Of a DNA stretch of 64,000 nucleotides, positions 1-8,420 are shown in pieces. The notes under the pieces were generated by a model. It saw only the letters and a list, made by a program, of their open reading frames with translations. It made no database searches and was not told the origin of the DNA. This DNA comes from Variovorax sp. EL159. GTDB lineage: Bacteria > Pseudomonadota > Gammaproteobacteria > Burkholderiales > Burkholderiaceae_C. The translations under genes were made by a program, and so were the position numbers. Numbering within the stretch: the stretch's first letter is position 1; each line of letters opens with the position of its first letter. The stretch covers positions 124,001 to 188,000 of the forward strand of contig NZ_FMUJ01000009.1 of NCBI RefSeq assembly GCF_900100965.1. Reading direction: 5' to 3'.

Positions 1-2
1 CG

Positions 3-419
3 TACGGCGATGCGATGGACCAGCGCAAGACCTTCGTGATGTCGACCAACAGCACGCAACTCGAGCTGCCGGGCTGCACCGCGGTGCTGGCCGGGCCGAC
101 CGGGCAGGACTACTACGTGAGCAACTACAGCGCGCAGTCGTGGAGCGACCTGCTGGCCAAGGCGCAGTACTTCGGGGCCAACAAGCCGCTGCTGCTGAAC
201 ATCGAGCGCGATGCCTTCCGCCTGCTGGGCGTGGGGCGCATCACGCAGGCGCAGTACGACCAGATCAAGAACATCGTCAACCTGCCGGCGCCGATCCTGG
301 CGAAGACGGAACTGAGCCAGCAGAAGATGGTGGCACAGGACGCCGGAGCACCGGAGGAGTACCCGCACGCGCTGCGCTTCCAGGGCAACCTGAAGCTGCG
401 TGACAACGACAAGCGCTGA
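3..419 (+). CDS. C-terminal part of an unidentified protein (5' end outside window)
   Basis: The frame is open from the first bases of the window to the TGA at 417-419, so the true start lies upstream; a Met at 15 is internal or a possible but unsupported start. About 139 residues are visible. They are soluble in character, with no membrane segment. The tail is charged and ends in Arg. I do not recognise the family. The following lipoprotein gene lies 84 bp downstream on the same strand and may belong to the same unit. No catalytic motif can be pointed to, so no function is offered. Confidence 0.6.
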   Translation, partial: YGDAMDQRKTFVMSTNSTQLELPGCTAVLAGPTGQDYYVSNYSAQSWSDLLAKAQYFGANKPLLLNIERDAFRLLGVGRITQAQYDQIKNIVNLPAPILAKTELSQQKMVAQDAGAPEEYPHALRFQGNLKLRDNDKR

Positions 420-503
420 GCCTTCGAACCACCATGCATGACGTCGCCGGCCGGGCCATGACGGGCGCGGCCGGCGGCGCATGCCCTACATCACGGGATC
501 ATC

Positions 504-914
504 ATGAACAGAGCATTGAAATGGTTGGGAGCCGGCGCCTGTGCCTTGCTGCTGCTGGTCGCCTGCGGCGCAAGCAGCGGACCCGAGGACGCGCTGGTCG
601 GCGTTTATGCCGTCAAGCAGGACGGCGTGCTCAAGGAGCTGGTCAAGATCGAGCGGCGGGGCGATCGCTACGTCATGCGCGACAAGGTGCGCACACCCGA
701 CTGGAGCGAGGCCAAGATGCAGATGCAGCCGGTGACGCGCGAGCGCTGGAACAAGATCACCACCGACAGCGAGAACACCGCCTTCATCGGCGTGGCGAGC
801 GACCAGCTTGGCATCTTCAAGGTGCCGGCGGGCTGGAAGAAGAACAACTTCAGCACGCAGACCGGCTACTTCCTGTTCTATTCACAAGGGCCGGTGGAGG
901 CGTACAAGCTTTGA
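504..914 (+). CDS. Small predicted lipoprotein of unknown function
   Basis: 136 residues. The N terminus has Lys/Arg, a hydrophobic stretch rich in Leu and a lipobox ending LLVAC-G near residue 21, so it should be exported and lipidated at that Cys. The mature part is a single small domain with alternating charged and aromatic residues (several Lys-Asn, Tyr-Phe pairs) and no recognised motif. ATG at 504 is the only start that preserves the signal peptide. It lies 84 bp after the partial gene at the window edge, and a hexanucleotide repeat begins just after its stop. Confidence 0.7.
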   Translation: MNRALKWLGAGACALLLLVACGASSGPEDALVGVYAVKQDGVLKELVKIERRGDRYVMRDKVRTPDWSEAKMQMQPVTRERWNKITTDSENTAFIGVASDQLGIFKVPAGWKKNNFSTQTGYFLFYSQGPVEAYKL

Positions 915-922
915 GCCTGAAC

Positions 923-953
923 GCCACCGCCACCGCCACCGCCACCGCCACCG
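923..953. repeat. Hexanucleotide microsatellite (GCCACC)n
   Basis: Five tandem copies of GCCACC occur directly after the lipoprotein stop codon, before the convergent binding-protein gene ends at 960. The tract is intergenic, so changes in copy number would not shift either reading frame. It may simply be slippage-prone low-complexity DNA. Confidence 0.7.
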
Positions 954-959
954 CAGCCC

Positions 960-1718
960 TCAGGCCGAAGGCGCGACGATCGCGCCTTCGATGCGGTGGC
1001 GCTTCAGCGCATCGGCCACGAAGCCGCTGGCCTTCATGTGCTCGACGAAAGCGGCGAGCAGGGCTTGCGCATCGGCACCGCGGCTGGCCGGCGTGCCCAT
1101 GGCCTGCTGGATCACCATGAAGCGGCCCGGCAGCACGCGCACGCCGGGTGCGCGCTCCGCCTCGCCTTCGAGCAGCTGGCGGATGCCGGCCGCCACCTCG
1201 ACCTCGCCCGAACGCACGGCGGCGAGTGCCGGCCCGGCGCCCTGGAGGCGGACGATCTCGGCGTGTCGGATCTCGCGCGTGAGGAACAGGTCGTAGGCGC
1301 TGCCCGAGCCGACCGAGATGCGATGGCCCTCGGCATCGACCTGCGCGTTGTCGGTCAGCGGCGACGCTGTGGGCACGAGGTAGCTGCCTTCGATCAGCAC
1401 ATAGGGGGCTGTGAAGCGAAGCCCTTCGCTGCGCGCCGGATCGATGGCGAAGAAGCCGATGTCGGCCTTCTCGTTCTTCACTGCATCGACCGAGGCGGCG
1501 GCCTTCTCGAAGACCACGAATTCGATGCCCACGCCGAGCAGTTGCGCGAACGCGCGTGCCAAGTCGATCGACACGCCGACCGGCTCGCCGGTAGCCGCAT
1601 CCTTGTTGGCAAGGATCGGATTGCCGAGGTTGATCGATGCGCGCAGAGTGCCCTGGGGCGCGAAGGCGGCAACGAGGGCGGGGGTGATCGGAGGGAGGGG
1701 CTGTGTCATGGCGTCCAT
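960..1718 (-). CDS. Amino-acid-type ABC substrate-binding protein lacking a signal peptide
   Basis: 252 residues matching the periplasmic solute-binding fold of family 3 (SBP_bac_3): an early Gly-x-Leu-Arg-Ala strand, a PVGVSIDLARAF helix, a DIGFFAIDPARSEGLRFTAPY segment typical of the ligand cleft (broken here for length), and a C-terminal AALKRH-like helix. Family members normally carry an export signal; here neither the Met at 1718 nor the one at 1709 is followed by a hydrophobic h-region. No permease or ATPase gene is adjacent. It is convergent with the upstream lipoprotein and lies 78 bp downstream of the histidine kinase gene on the same strand. It may be cytoplasmic or may have lost its leader. 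Confidence 0.8.
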   Translation of the reverse strand: MDAMTQPLPPITPALVAAFAPQGTLRASINLGNPILANKDAATGEPVGVSIDLARAFAQLLGVGIEFVVFEKAAASVDAVKNEKADIGFFAIDPARSEGLRFTAPYVLIEGSYLVPTASPLTDNAQVDAEGHRISVGSGSAYDLFLTREIRHAEIVRLQGAGPALAAVRSGEVEVAAGIRQLLEGEAERAPGVRVLPGRFMVIQQAMGTPASRGADAQALLAAFVEHMKASGFVADALKRHRIEGAIVAPSA

Positions 1719-1796
1719 TCGTCGAGAAGGAGGGGGAAGAAGCGGGGCGATGGCCGCCAGTTTACGGGCCGGCCGCTTCTGCCCGTTCTTCTCCTG

Positions 1797-3236
1797 CTAG
1801 ACCCGCAGCACCAGCGGCATCCGCACCGTCACCTGCAGGCCCTTGCCCGTGCCCGTGTCGCTCAGCGCGATGGCGCCGCCGTGCGCATCGACCACCGCGC
1901 GCACGATGGCCAGCCCGAGGCCGCTGCCGGTCTGGGTCTGGTTGGGGTCGCGAAAGAAGCGGTCGAACACGCGCTCGCGCAGCGCCGGCGCAATGCCGGG
2001 GCCCTGGTCGGCCACGGTGAGCACGGCTTCGTCGACCACGCGCTGGATGCCCACGCTCACGACCGAGCCCACGGGGCTGTACTTGGTCGCGTTGTCGATC
2101 AGGTTGTCGATCATCGAAACAAGGCCGTCGCGGTCGCCGACGATCTCGACCGGCTCGTCGGCCACGAGTTCGATCTCGACCTCGCGCACGTGCGCCAGCG
2201 TCGACAGGGCGGCCAGTCGTTCTTGCACAAGGTCGTCCAGCCGCAGCGGCCGCGGTGCCGAGGCGTTCGCGTGGCTGCGCATGAGCCGCAGCAACTGGCC
2301 GACCAGCCGCTCCGCGCGCGCGTTGCTGCTGAGCACGCGCGCGAACAGCTCATGCTGGCGCTCGGTGGGGATGTATTGCGTGAGCAGCGCCTGCAATGCC
2401 TCGACGTTGACGCGCATCGCGGCAATCGGTGTGCGCAGCTCGTGCGCCGCATCGGCGATGAAGCTCTGCTCTCGCGCGATGCTCGCGCGCAGCCTTCCCA
2501 TGAGTGCGTTGAAGTTGTGCACCAGCGGCAGCAGCTCGTCGTGCCGCGGCTTCACCGACACCGGTGCCAGGTCGTGCGGGCCGCGCGATGCGATCTCGTT
2601 CGCCACGGTGCGCCAGGGTCGCAGCGCGAGCCGGATCGACAGCCACGCGGGAAACAGCAGAAAGGGCACGCTGATGACCAGCGGCAGCAGGTAGTAGCCG
2701 CGCGACTGGAAGGTGAGCCACATCTGCATGCCGCCCGGCGCGATGAGCGTGACGCTCGTCTTGCCCGAAGGCGACGCGATGGTGCGCGCCCGCCATGACT
2801 TTCCATCGGCCTCGACGGACTCGATGACGTCTGGCCGCGTGTTCGCGATGTCCGACGGCACGCCGTCGGAGCGGTAGATCTGGCGGCCGTTCTGCCACAC
2901 GATGACGCTGGGTGACAGCGTGGCGCTGTTGCCGTTGCCGAAGGCATCGCGCAGCGCCAGGTCCATCGCGCGCAGGCTCTCGTACTGCTTGGTGGGCCGG
3001 TCGACCAGGGTCTGCGCGACCAGCAGGATGCTGCGCTGCGAAGCGTCGATGGACGACAGGTCGTCGTTCATCGCGGAGCTGGCCACCAGCCCGGTCACCA
3101 CGCTCCACAGCAGCGTCATCGTGACCATCTGCGCCAGCATGAGCCGGCGCACCAGCGAGGGCCGCCGCACGCGGCGCCAGCCTTCGCGCAGCCACCGCCC
3201 CGACACCATGGCGAGCGATGCCACGCCGGTGCTCAT
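1797..3236 (-). CDS. Two-component sensor histidine kinase (QseC/PmrB-like)
   Basis: 479 residues. Membrane segments at about 30-53 and 181-201 flank a periplasmic domain of roughly 125 residues; a HAMP-like linker follows. The phosphoacceptor His is H265 in FIADAAHELRTP. The ATP-binding part shows an N box (MIDNLIDNATKYSP), a G1 box (DQGPGI) and GSGLGLAIV. I start it at 3236 because its ATG overlaps the TGA of the upstream response regulator (ATGA), a sign of translational coupling; the frame is open further upstream but only as shadow of the regulator gene. It would phosphorylate the neighbouring OmpR-type regulator. The signal is unknown. Confidence 0.92.
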   Translation of the reverse strand: MSTGVASLAMVSGRWLREGWRRVRRPSLVRRLMLAQMVTMTLLWSVVTGLVASSAMNDDLSSIDASQRSILLVAQTLVDRPTKQYESLRAMDLALRDAFGNGNSATLSPSVIVWQNGRQIYRSDGVPSDIANTRPDVIESVEADGKSWRARTIASPSGKTSVTLIAPGGMQMWLTFQSRGYYLLPLVISVPFLLFPAWLSIRLALRPWRTVANEIASRGPHDLAPVSVKPRHDELLPLVHNFNALMGRLRASIAREQSFIADAAHELRTPIAAMRVNVEALQALLTQYIPTERQHELFARVLSSNARAERLVGQLLRLMRSHANASAPRPLRLDDLVQERLAALSTLAHVREVEIELVADEPVEIVGDRDGLVSMIDNLIDNATKYSPVGSVVSVGIQRVVDEAVLTVADQGPGIAPALRERVFDRFFRDPNQTQTGSGLGLAIVRAVVDAHGGAIALSDTGTGKGLQVTVRMPLVLRV

Positions 3237-3916
3237 GCGGCCTCCGGCGGCGTGTGGGCCGTCTGGTAGATCACATAGCCGATGCCGCGCACCGTGCGGA
3301 TGTAGCCTTCGCCGATCTTGCGGCGCAGGTTCGAGATGTGCACGTCGAGCACGTTGCTGTTCTGGCTCTGCCCGTTGGGCAGCACGAGCTGTTCGAGCGC
3401 GCGGCGCGCAACGACGCGGTCGGCGCGCTTGACCAGCAGGCACAGCAGCTTGAACTCGCTGCGCGACAGCGACACGGGCATCTCGCGCACACGCACGCGC
3501 TGGGTCGGCTCGTGCAGCCAGAGGCCGCGCACCTCGAAGGTGGCACCGTCGCCGCCGTAGCTGCGGCGGGCGAGCGCACGCACGCGCGACAGCAATTCGG
3601 CCAGCACGAAAGGCTTGACCATGTAGTCGTCGGCGCCAGTGTCCAGGCCCTTCAGCCGGTCGTCGAGTCCGTCGCGCGCGCTCAGGATCAGCACCGGCAG
3701 GCGCGCGCCGTCGCGCCGCAATTGCTCGAGCACCGAGAGGCCGTCGCCGTCGGGCAGGCCCAGGTCGAGCAGGATCAGATCGCACCCCTCCGTGTCGAGG
3801 ACGCGCAGCGCCTCTTCGATCCGGCGCACCCACACCACCTCCATTCCCTGTGTCTGCAGGGCGACGCGTATGCCGGTGGCCAGGTCGAAATCGTCTTCGG
3901 CCAGGAGGATCTTCAT
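3233..3916 (-). CDS. OmpR-family response regulator
   Basis: 227 residues. The receiver domain begins MKILLAEDDFD, with acidic pocket residues near 8-9, the phosphorylated Asp at D51 in LLLDLGLPDGDG, and Lys in MVKPF. The C-terminal half is a winged-helix DNA-binding domain ending YIRTVRGIGYVIY, typical of QseB/PmrA/TctD relatives. The frame continues upstream, but the ATG at 3916 matches the family start. It overlaps the kinase gene by four bases and is divergent from the exported protein gene at 4068 across 151 bp. Confidence 0.93.
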   Translation of the reverse strand: MKILLAEDDFDLATGIRVALQTQGMEVVWVRRIEEALRVLDTEGCDLILLDLGLPDGDGLSVLEQLRRDGARLPVLILSARDGLDDRLKGLDTGADDYMVKPFVLAELLSRVRALARRSYGGDGATFEVRGLWLHEPTQRVRVREMPVSLSRSEFKLLCLLVKRADRVVARRALEQLVLPNGQSQNSNVLDVHISNLRRKIGEGYIRTVRGIGYVIYQTAHTPPEAA

Positions 3917-4067
3917 GGGCGCGAATCTAACTGCCGAAGCTGAAGGAATCCCAAAGACAAGGGGGTTCGCCCGGGCCCGCAAGGCGCCGAATTTTCAGGA
4001 GACCTTCATTTGCGGAGATCACCATCGAGGGCGTTCATCCCGTCCATCGAAGAAGAAGACCACGCCC

Positions 4068-4463
4068 ATGCATTCCAAGCTCAACACCGCGGCCACGATG
4101 CTCCTGCTGTCCCTGGCGGCATCCGGGGCGAACGCGTACCGGCCCGATCCCTTTCCGCAGGACTTCCAGCCTTCCAGGCCGGTCTACCGTACCGAGCGGC
4201 AAGAGGCCCCTCGCGACAAGAAGGGCACGACGGGGGGCCGGACCCGCGCAAGGGCAGTCGCAGGGGCCGACGCGGGCGCGGCGTGGGGCGCGGGAGCCGG
4301 CGCAGGGTGGGGCACCGCTGCGGCCGCCGGCATGAGCCCGACCGGCTGGCGCCGCCACAGCCTCGAGCGCTACGACGGCTACCGCTATTCGAGCCGCGAT
4401 GCCGACGGCGACGGCATGCCCGACCACTGGGATCGTCACCCCCAGGACCCGCGTCGGCAATGA
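4068..4463 (+). CDS. Exported protein with an Asp-rich calcium-loop-like tail
   Basis: 131 residues. The N terminus is a standard signal peptide (about 23 residues, cleavage after GANA). The mature chain starts with an Arg/Pro-rich segment, then an Ala/Gly-rich low-complexity stretch (about 60-90), and ends with DADGDGMPDHWDRHPQDP. That tail has the spacing of thrombospondin type 3 or dockerin-like Ca-binding loops. ATG at 4068 was chosen because only it gives a signal peptide. It is divergent from the response regulator gene and overlaps the following hydrolase gene by ATGA. The function is unknown. Regulation by the adjacent two-component pair is possible but only by position. Confidence 0.75.
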   Translation: MHSKLNTAATMLLLSLAASGANAYRPDPFPQDFQPSRPVYRTERQEAPRDKKGTTGGRTRARAVAGADAGAAWGAGAGAGWGTAAAAGMSPTGWRRHSLERYDGYRYSSRDADGDGMPDHWDRHPQDPRRQ

Positions 4464-5377
4464 GCGGCCCGCAGACCCCGATGAACTCCGTCGACGCCAG
4501 TCTTTTCACCCGGCACTTCCGTTCGCCGGAGGCCCGGTCCTCGCTGCTGGATTCGTACGCCCGCGTGCTGGCCCGCTGGCCGGTGCCGTACGAGAGCCGC
4601 TATGTCGAGACGCGCTACGGCCGCGCGCACGTGCTGGCCTCGGGTCCCGCCTATGCGCCGCCGGTGGTGCTGCTGCACGGCAGCGGCGGCAACGCCACCA
4701 CCTGGATTCACAACATCGCCAGGCTGTCGGGTGCGCTGCAGATCTACGCGGTCGACATCATCGGCGACGCGGGCCGCACCGAAGGGCGCCGGCCCGTGTC
4801 CGAGGACGCGTACTGCAACTGGCTCGAAGACGTGCTGATCGGGCTGGGCCGGCCCAAGGTGGGGCTGTGCGGTGCGTCTTTCGGCGCGTGGCTCGCGGCG
4901 GCGTACCTGCGCCAGACCTCGCGCCGTGTTTCGAAGCTCGCGCTGCTGGCCCCCGCGAACCTCGACACGCTGCGGCCGGCCTTCGTCGCGCGCGCGGCCA
5001 TGGCTGCGATGTTCCCGAGCGAAAAACTGGTGCGCGGTTTCCAGGCCCAGGTTTCTTCGCCGATGGCGCCCGAGCCGCCCGGCTGGGCCATGGACGACCT
5101 GCTCGTGCGCTGGCGCTGCCAGCGCGGCAGCCCGAGGCCGCCGGGCCGCATGAGCGACGCCGACCTGCGCGTGCTGCCCAAGCACACGCTGCTGATGCTC
5201 GGCGAAGACGAGGCGCTCTACGACCCGGTGCGCGCCCGTGCCCGTGTGCTGGCCCATGCGCCGCACGTGCAGGTCGAGATGCTGCCCGGCGCGGGCCACA
5301 CGCTGGCCTACGACCAACCCGACAAGGTCGGTGACGCGCTGGTCGATTTCTTCCGGCGCGACGGCTGGACGCTGTAG
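4460..5377 (+). CDS. Alpha/beta hydrolase
   Basis: 305 residues with the alpha/beta-hydrolase landmarks: VVLLHGSGGNATTW for the HG oxyanion loop, the nucleophile elbow GASFG (CGASFGAWLAAAYL), an acidic residue in LMLGEDEALYD, and the catalytic His in GAGHTLAYD near the C terminus. No signal peptide is evident. Its ATG at 4460 overlaps the stop of the upstream exported protein, so the two are probably co-translated. The substrate cannot be deduced. It is convergent with the binding lipoprotein gene that ends at 5394. Confidence 0.88.
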   Translation: MSGPQTPMNSVDASLFTRHFRSPEARSSLLDSYARVLARWPVPYESRYVETRYGRAHVLASGPAYAPPVVLLHGSGGNATTWIHNIARLSGALQIYAVDIIGDAGRTEGRRPVSEDAYCNWLEDVLIGLGRPKVGLCGASFGAWLAAAYLRQTSRRVSKLALLAPANLDTLRPAFVARAAMAAMFPSEKLVRGFQAQVSSPMAPEPPGWAMDDLLVRWRCQRGSPRPPGRMSDADLRVLPKHTLLMLGEDEALYDPVRARARVLAHAPHVQVEMLPGAGHTLAYDQPDKVGDALVDFFRRDGWTL

Positions 5378-5393
5378 CCGCGTCGGTGCACCG

Positions 5394-6236
5394 TCAACGC
5401 GCCGTCAGCGGCTCCAGCCCGGTCTTGGCGATGGTGGGCGCGGCGGCCGGCGAGTTGAGGTAGCGGATCAACTGCCGTGCGGCCTCGGGCTGCTTCGACG
5501 CGGTGGCGATGCCGGCCGAGAACACCGTCACGCGCTGCACTTCGGCGGGCAGCGGGCCGATGTAGTCGATGCCCGCGATGGGCAGTAGCTCGCTCACCTG
5601 CTGCAGGCCCAGCGCCGCGTCGCCGCGCGCCACGACCGTGCCGACGCGCTCGCTCAGGATGCGCCTGCTCTTGGGTTTCACCTGGTCTTCGATGCCGAGC
5701 TTCTTGAGCAGCTCGGTCTCGTAGTAGGTGCCGCTGGCGCTGGCCGAGTAGGCGATGGACGGCGCGGCAAGCAGGGTGCGCTTGAGCGCATCGACCGTGC
5801 CGATGTCGGGCCGTGGCGCGCCCTTGCGCACCGCGAAGCCGATGGACGAACGCACCAGGTCGACCTGGCTGCCCGGCACCACCTTGCCTTGCGCGACCAG
5901 CGCATCGAGCGCGGGGCGCGCAAGGATCACCACGTCGGCCGGTTCGTTGCGCGCCAGGCGGCTGGGGATGGAGTCGTCGGCGTTGCCCATCGACGCGCCG
6001 TAGGCCGTCTTCACGGTGCGGCCGCTGCTGCGCTCGAACGCCGGGCGCAGGTCGTTGTAGGCGGCGGTGAAGCCGCCCGAGGTCATGACGTGGATGTCGC
6101 CGGTGGCGGCGGGCTTGCCGGCGTTGTCGAGGCTGCCGCAGCCGGCAAGGGCGAGGGCCGCGAACAGCGGGAGCGCCGCGCGGCGGGTCAGGGAAAGAAG
6201 GGGCTTCAACGATGTCTCCTGGTGCGAAGGGTGCAA
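5394..6236 (-). CDS. ModA-like substrate-binding lipoprotein
   Basis: 280 residues. A twin-Arg-containing N terminus leads to a hydrophobic core and lipobox LALAGC-G near residue 33, so it should be a lipoprotein. The mature part follows the molybdate-type binding fold (PBP_like_2): IHVMTSGGFTAAYNDLRPAFE, ADVVILARPALDALV, and SASGTYYETELLKKLGI. Such proteins bind oxyanions in ABC systems, but no modB or modC is adjacent; comparable orphan ModA-like proteins exist in Burkholderiales with unknown ligand. Its start lies 80 bp from the end of the LysR gene on the same strand. Confidence 0.82.
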   Translation of the reverse strand: MHPSHQETSLKPLLSLTRRAALPLFAALALAGCGSLDNAGKPAATGDIHVMTSGGFTAAYNDLRPAFERSSGRTVKTAYGASMGNADDSIPSRLARNEPADVVILARPALDALVAQGKVVPGSQVDLVRSSIGFAVRKGAPRPDIGTVDALKRTLLAAPSIAYSASASGTYYETELLKKLGIEDQVKPKSRRILSERVGTVVARGDAALGLQQVSELLPIAGIDYIGPLPAEVQRVTVFSAGIATASKQPEAARQLIRYLNSPAAAPTIAKTGLEPLTAR

Positions 6237-6316
6237 GGGGCAGCAGCGTGGTCGCCGCTTGCACCGTCATCGTAGGGGGCGGGGCTGTCAATCCGCCTTC
6301 AGGAAATTAGTGGTTA

Positions 6317-7219
6317 TCACCGAGGCGGCGCGGGCCTGTTTTTTCTGCGTTCCGTCTTCACGGCCTCCCGCAGGCACTGCGCGAACTGTGCGACGACGGG
6401 CGGGCTGGCCCGTGGCTTGCGCTGCAGGAGCCCGACTTCGCGATGGAACGTGGACTTGCCCAGCGAGAGCATGCGAACGCCGGGCGGCAGCGGAAGGTGC
6501 GCTTCCACCAGCGGCACGAGGGCAACGCCCAGGCCCCGGGAGGCCATGTGGATGAGCGCGGGGATCTCGTCCACCTCGATGGCGTCCGTCACCGCGAGCC
6601 CTTCGCGCCGGAGGAATCTTTCGACCATGCGGCCGCCGAACGATGCACGGTCGTAGCGCAGGAACGGCTGCGCCTGCAGAAGTGCGCGCCAATCTTTTCC
6701 GGGCGCGTCTGCCGGTGCGATGAGAACGTAGGGCTCGTGCACCAGCGTTTGCCAGGTGAGGTCCGGAAGGATGCCGAAGGGCGGGCGGATGATGACGGCC
6801 GCGTCGATCTGGCCGGCATCGAGGTCGTCCATCAGCCGCATCGACACGCCGGGCGACACGTGCACGCGAAGCAGCGGGAAGCCCTTGCGCAATGCCTCGA
6901 GTGCCCGCGCGACCAAGGTCGATTGGGTGGAGGCAATGGCGCCGATCCGCAAGAGCCCCGAGTGCGTGGCGTCTTCGGGCAGCTCGCCCAGCTTGGCATA
7001 GAGGGCGCAGATTTCTTCGGCCCGCCCCAGCGTGGTCTGGCCCGCCGCGTTCAAGGTGGCCGACCGGCCCGTGCGGTCGAACAGCGCGAACCCGAGGGAC
7101 TCTTCGAGCCGCTTGATCTGGCTGCTGACGGCCGATTGCGTGAGGCCGATCCGCTCGCCCGCTGCGGCGAAGGTGCCGTGGCGGCACACGGTGATGAAGG
7201 TGCGAAGCTCAGTGATCAT
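6317..7219 (-). CDS. LysR-family transcriptional regulator
   Basis: 300 residues. The N-terminal helix-turn-helix is clear ([20 protein letters not shown] followed by [14 protein letters not shown]), followed by the LysR substrate-binding domain with RIGAIASTQ and [10 protein letters not shown]. The frame is open 43 codons further upstream, but ATG at 7219 gives the standard LysR start MITELRTF. It is divergent from the VOC-family gene at 7330; the 110-bp gap contains a short dyad that could be its operator. The inducer is unknown. Confidence 0.93.
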   Translation of the reverse strand: MITELRTFITVCRHGTFAAAGERIGLTQSAVSSQIKRLEESLGFALFDRTGRSATLNAAGQTTLGRAEEICALYAKLGELPEDATHSGLLRIGAIASTQSTLVARALEALRKGFPLLRVHVSPGVSMRLMDDLDAGQIDAAVIIRPPFGILPDLTWQTLVHEPYVLIAPADAPGKDWRALLQAQPFLRYDRASFGGRMVERFLRREGLAVTDAIEVDEIPALIHMASRGLGVALVPLVEAHLPLPPGVRMLSLGKSTFHREVGLLQRKPRASPPVVAQFAQCLREAVKTERRKNRPAPPR

Positions 7220-7252
7220 GGCGGACTCATCGAAATTGGTGGGGCTCAGGCA

Positions 7253-7270
7253 CGAAATATATCGTTTTCG
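7253..7270. promoter_or_regulatory. Dyad in the LysR/VOC divergent promoter region
   Basis: CGAAA at 7253-7257 and TTTCG at 7266-7270 form an interrupted inverted repeat in an AT-rich patch (ATATATCGTTTT) of an otherwise GC-rich region, midway between the divergent starts at 7219 and 7330. LysR proteins usually bind such imperfect dyads. The match is short, so the call is tentative. Confidence 0.3.
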
Positions 7271-7329
7271 GTTATGCGAGCCGCTGCTTAAAGTCCGGAC
7301 ATCCTGAACTCCATTTCGCGGCAACATCC

Positions 7330-7761
7330 ATGAGCGCTCCCGAGACACGCATTCCGTTCCACCTGGCTTTTCCTGTTCGCGACATCGCCGAAGCCCGTGC
7401 CTTCTACGGCGGGTTGCTCGAATGCCCGGAAGGGCGCAGCGCCCCGAGCTGGGTCGACTTCAACTTCTACGGTCACCAGATCGTGGCCCACCTGGCACCT
7501 GACGAATGCGGCCACAAGGCGCTGAGCGCCGTGGATGGCCACGACGTGCCGGTGCGCCACTTCGGCGCCGTGCTGCCGATGGACAAGTGGCAGGCCATGG
7601 CCGACAAGCTCATCGCGCGCCAGACGCAATTCGTGATCGAGCCCTACGTCCGCTTCAAGGGCGAGCCGGGCGAGCAGGCGACGATGTTCTTCCTCGACCC
7701 CTCGGGCAACGCCATCGAGCTGAAGTCCTTCGCCGACCTGGATTCGCTCTTCGCCGTCTGA
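7330..7761 (+). CDS. VOC-superfamily protein (glyoxalase/dioxygenase fold)
   Basis: 143 residues. The paired beta-alpha-beta-beta-beta modules of the vicinal-oxygen-chelate fold are visible: [21 protein letters not shown] at the start (an early His as metal ligand) and [17 protein letters not shown] near the end, with the Glu of the ...NAIELK strand as the usual last metal ligand. Related entries are annotated as glyoxalase/bleomycin-resistance or dioxygenase. It is transcribed divergently from the LysR regulator, its likely controller. The reaction is not determinable. Confidence 0.88.
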   Translation: MSAPETRIPFHLAFPVRDIAEARAFYGGLLECPEGRSAPSWVDFNFYGHQIVAHLAPDECGHKALSAVDGHDVPVRHFGAVLPMDKWQAMADKLIARQTQFVIEPYVRFKGEPGEQATMFFLDPSGNAIELKSFADLDSLFAV

Positions 7762-7808
7762 CCGCACCACTGTCAAAAAGCGGCGCCTGCCCAGAAGGCC
7801 CCCCGAGC

Positions 7809-7843
7809 GCAGGTAAAGACGCCCGGCTTTACCTGCGGTTTAC
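7809..7843. promoter_or_regulatory. Cluster of GTAAA half-sites (CpxR-like box)
   Basis: A perfect 10-bp inverted repeat, GCAGGTAAAG (7809-7818) and CTTTACCTGC (7827-7836), is followed by a second TTTAC at 7839-7843. On the minus strand this reads GTAAA-N6-GTAAA, close to the CpxR consensus GTAAA-N5-GTAAA. It sits about 80 bp before the ATG of a Spy/LTXXQ-like gene, and E. coli spy and cpxP are CpxR targets. No T-run follows, so it is not a typical terminator of the VOC gene. Confidence 0.45.
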
Positions 7844-7922
7844 GGCCTCGCAACGCCCGCTACAGCCGGGGCTCCTGAAATGCACGATGGCCCTTCGAGG
7901 GCCTGACGACCCAGGAGCCAGG

Positions 7923-8408
7923 ATGATGAAAGACACCCTTCGCAGGTTCGCGCTCGCAGCGACCCTGATCGCCGTGAGCGGCTACAGCTTTGCGCAGTTC
8001 GGCGGCGGCGGCATGGGCGGCGGTGGCGGGCGCCGTGGCGCACGCACCGACAGCACGGCGAGCCCGCGCAGCAGCGACAGCCTTTCCACGCCCGCCACGG
8101 CGGCGAGCAAGATCCGCGACAAGCTCTACGACCTGCGCCTGCAACTGATGATCACGCCCGAGCAGTCGGCGCCGTGGGACCACTTCTCCGATGCGGTGTG
8201 GGAGCTGGCCGGCCGCAGCGGCATGGCGAGCGCGGCGCCTTCGGACGACCAGACCGCGCTGCAGCTCGTGCAGCAGCGCACCGCACAGGCGCAAGACCGG
8301 GCCCGGCGCATGCAGGCCGTGAGCGATGCGTTGTCGAAGCTTTATGAAGCGCTCACGCCCGAGCAGCGGCACGTGGCCGACCAGAACCTTGGCGCCGTGA
8401 TTCCCTGA
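7923..8408 (+). CDS. Spy/CpxP-like (LTXXQ-type) periplasmic protein
   Basis: 161 residues. A signal peptide ends at SGYSFA-Q (about residue 22). A Gly-rich stretch and a Ser/Thr linker come next, then a helical domain carrying two ITPEQ/LTPEQ-type motifs (MITPEQSAPWDHF and EALTPEQRHVADQ), the hallmark of the LTXXQ family that includes the chaperone Spy and the CpxP stress inhibitor. A Gln/Arg-rich helix lies between them. ATG at 7923 preserves the signal sequence and follows an AGGAGCCAGG ribosome site. The GTAAA cluster upstream suggests envelope-stress control. It is convergent with the response regulator gene ending at 8421. Confidence 0.8.
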   Translation: MMKDTLRRFALAATLIAVSGYSFAQFGGGGMGGGGGRRGARTDSTASPRSSDSLSTPATAASKIRDKLYDLRLQLMITPEQSAPWDHFSDAVWELAGRSGMASAAPSDDQTALQLVQQRTAQAQDRARRMQAVSDALSKLYEALTPEQRHVADQNLGAVIP

Positions 8409-8420
8409 TTCCCTGATCTT

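Noticed and set aside
3237-3833. The frame upstream of the first histidine kinase as part of that protein
   Set aside because: It runs antisense-like through the response regulator gene in another frame; the ATGA overlap defines the kinase start.
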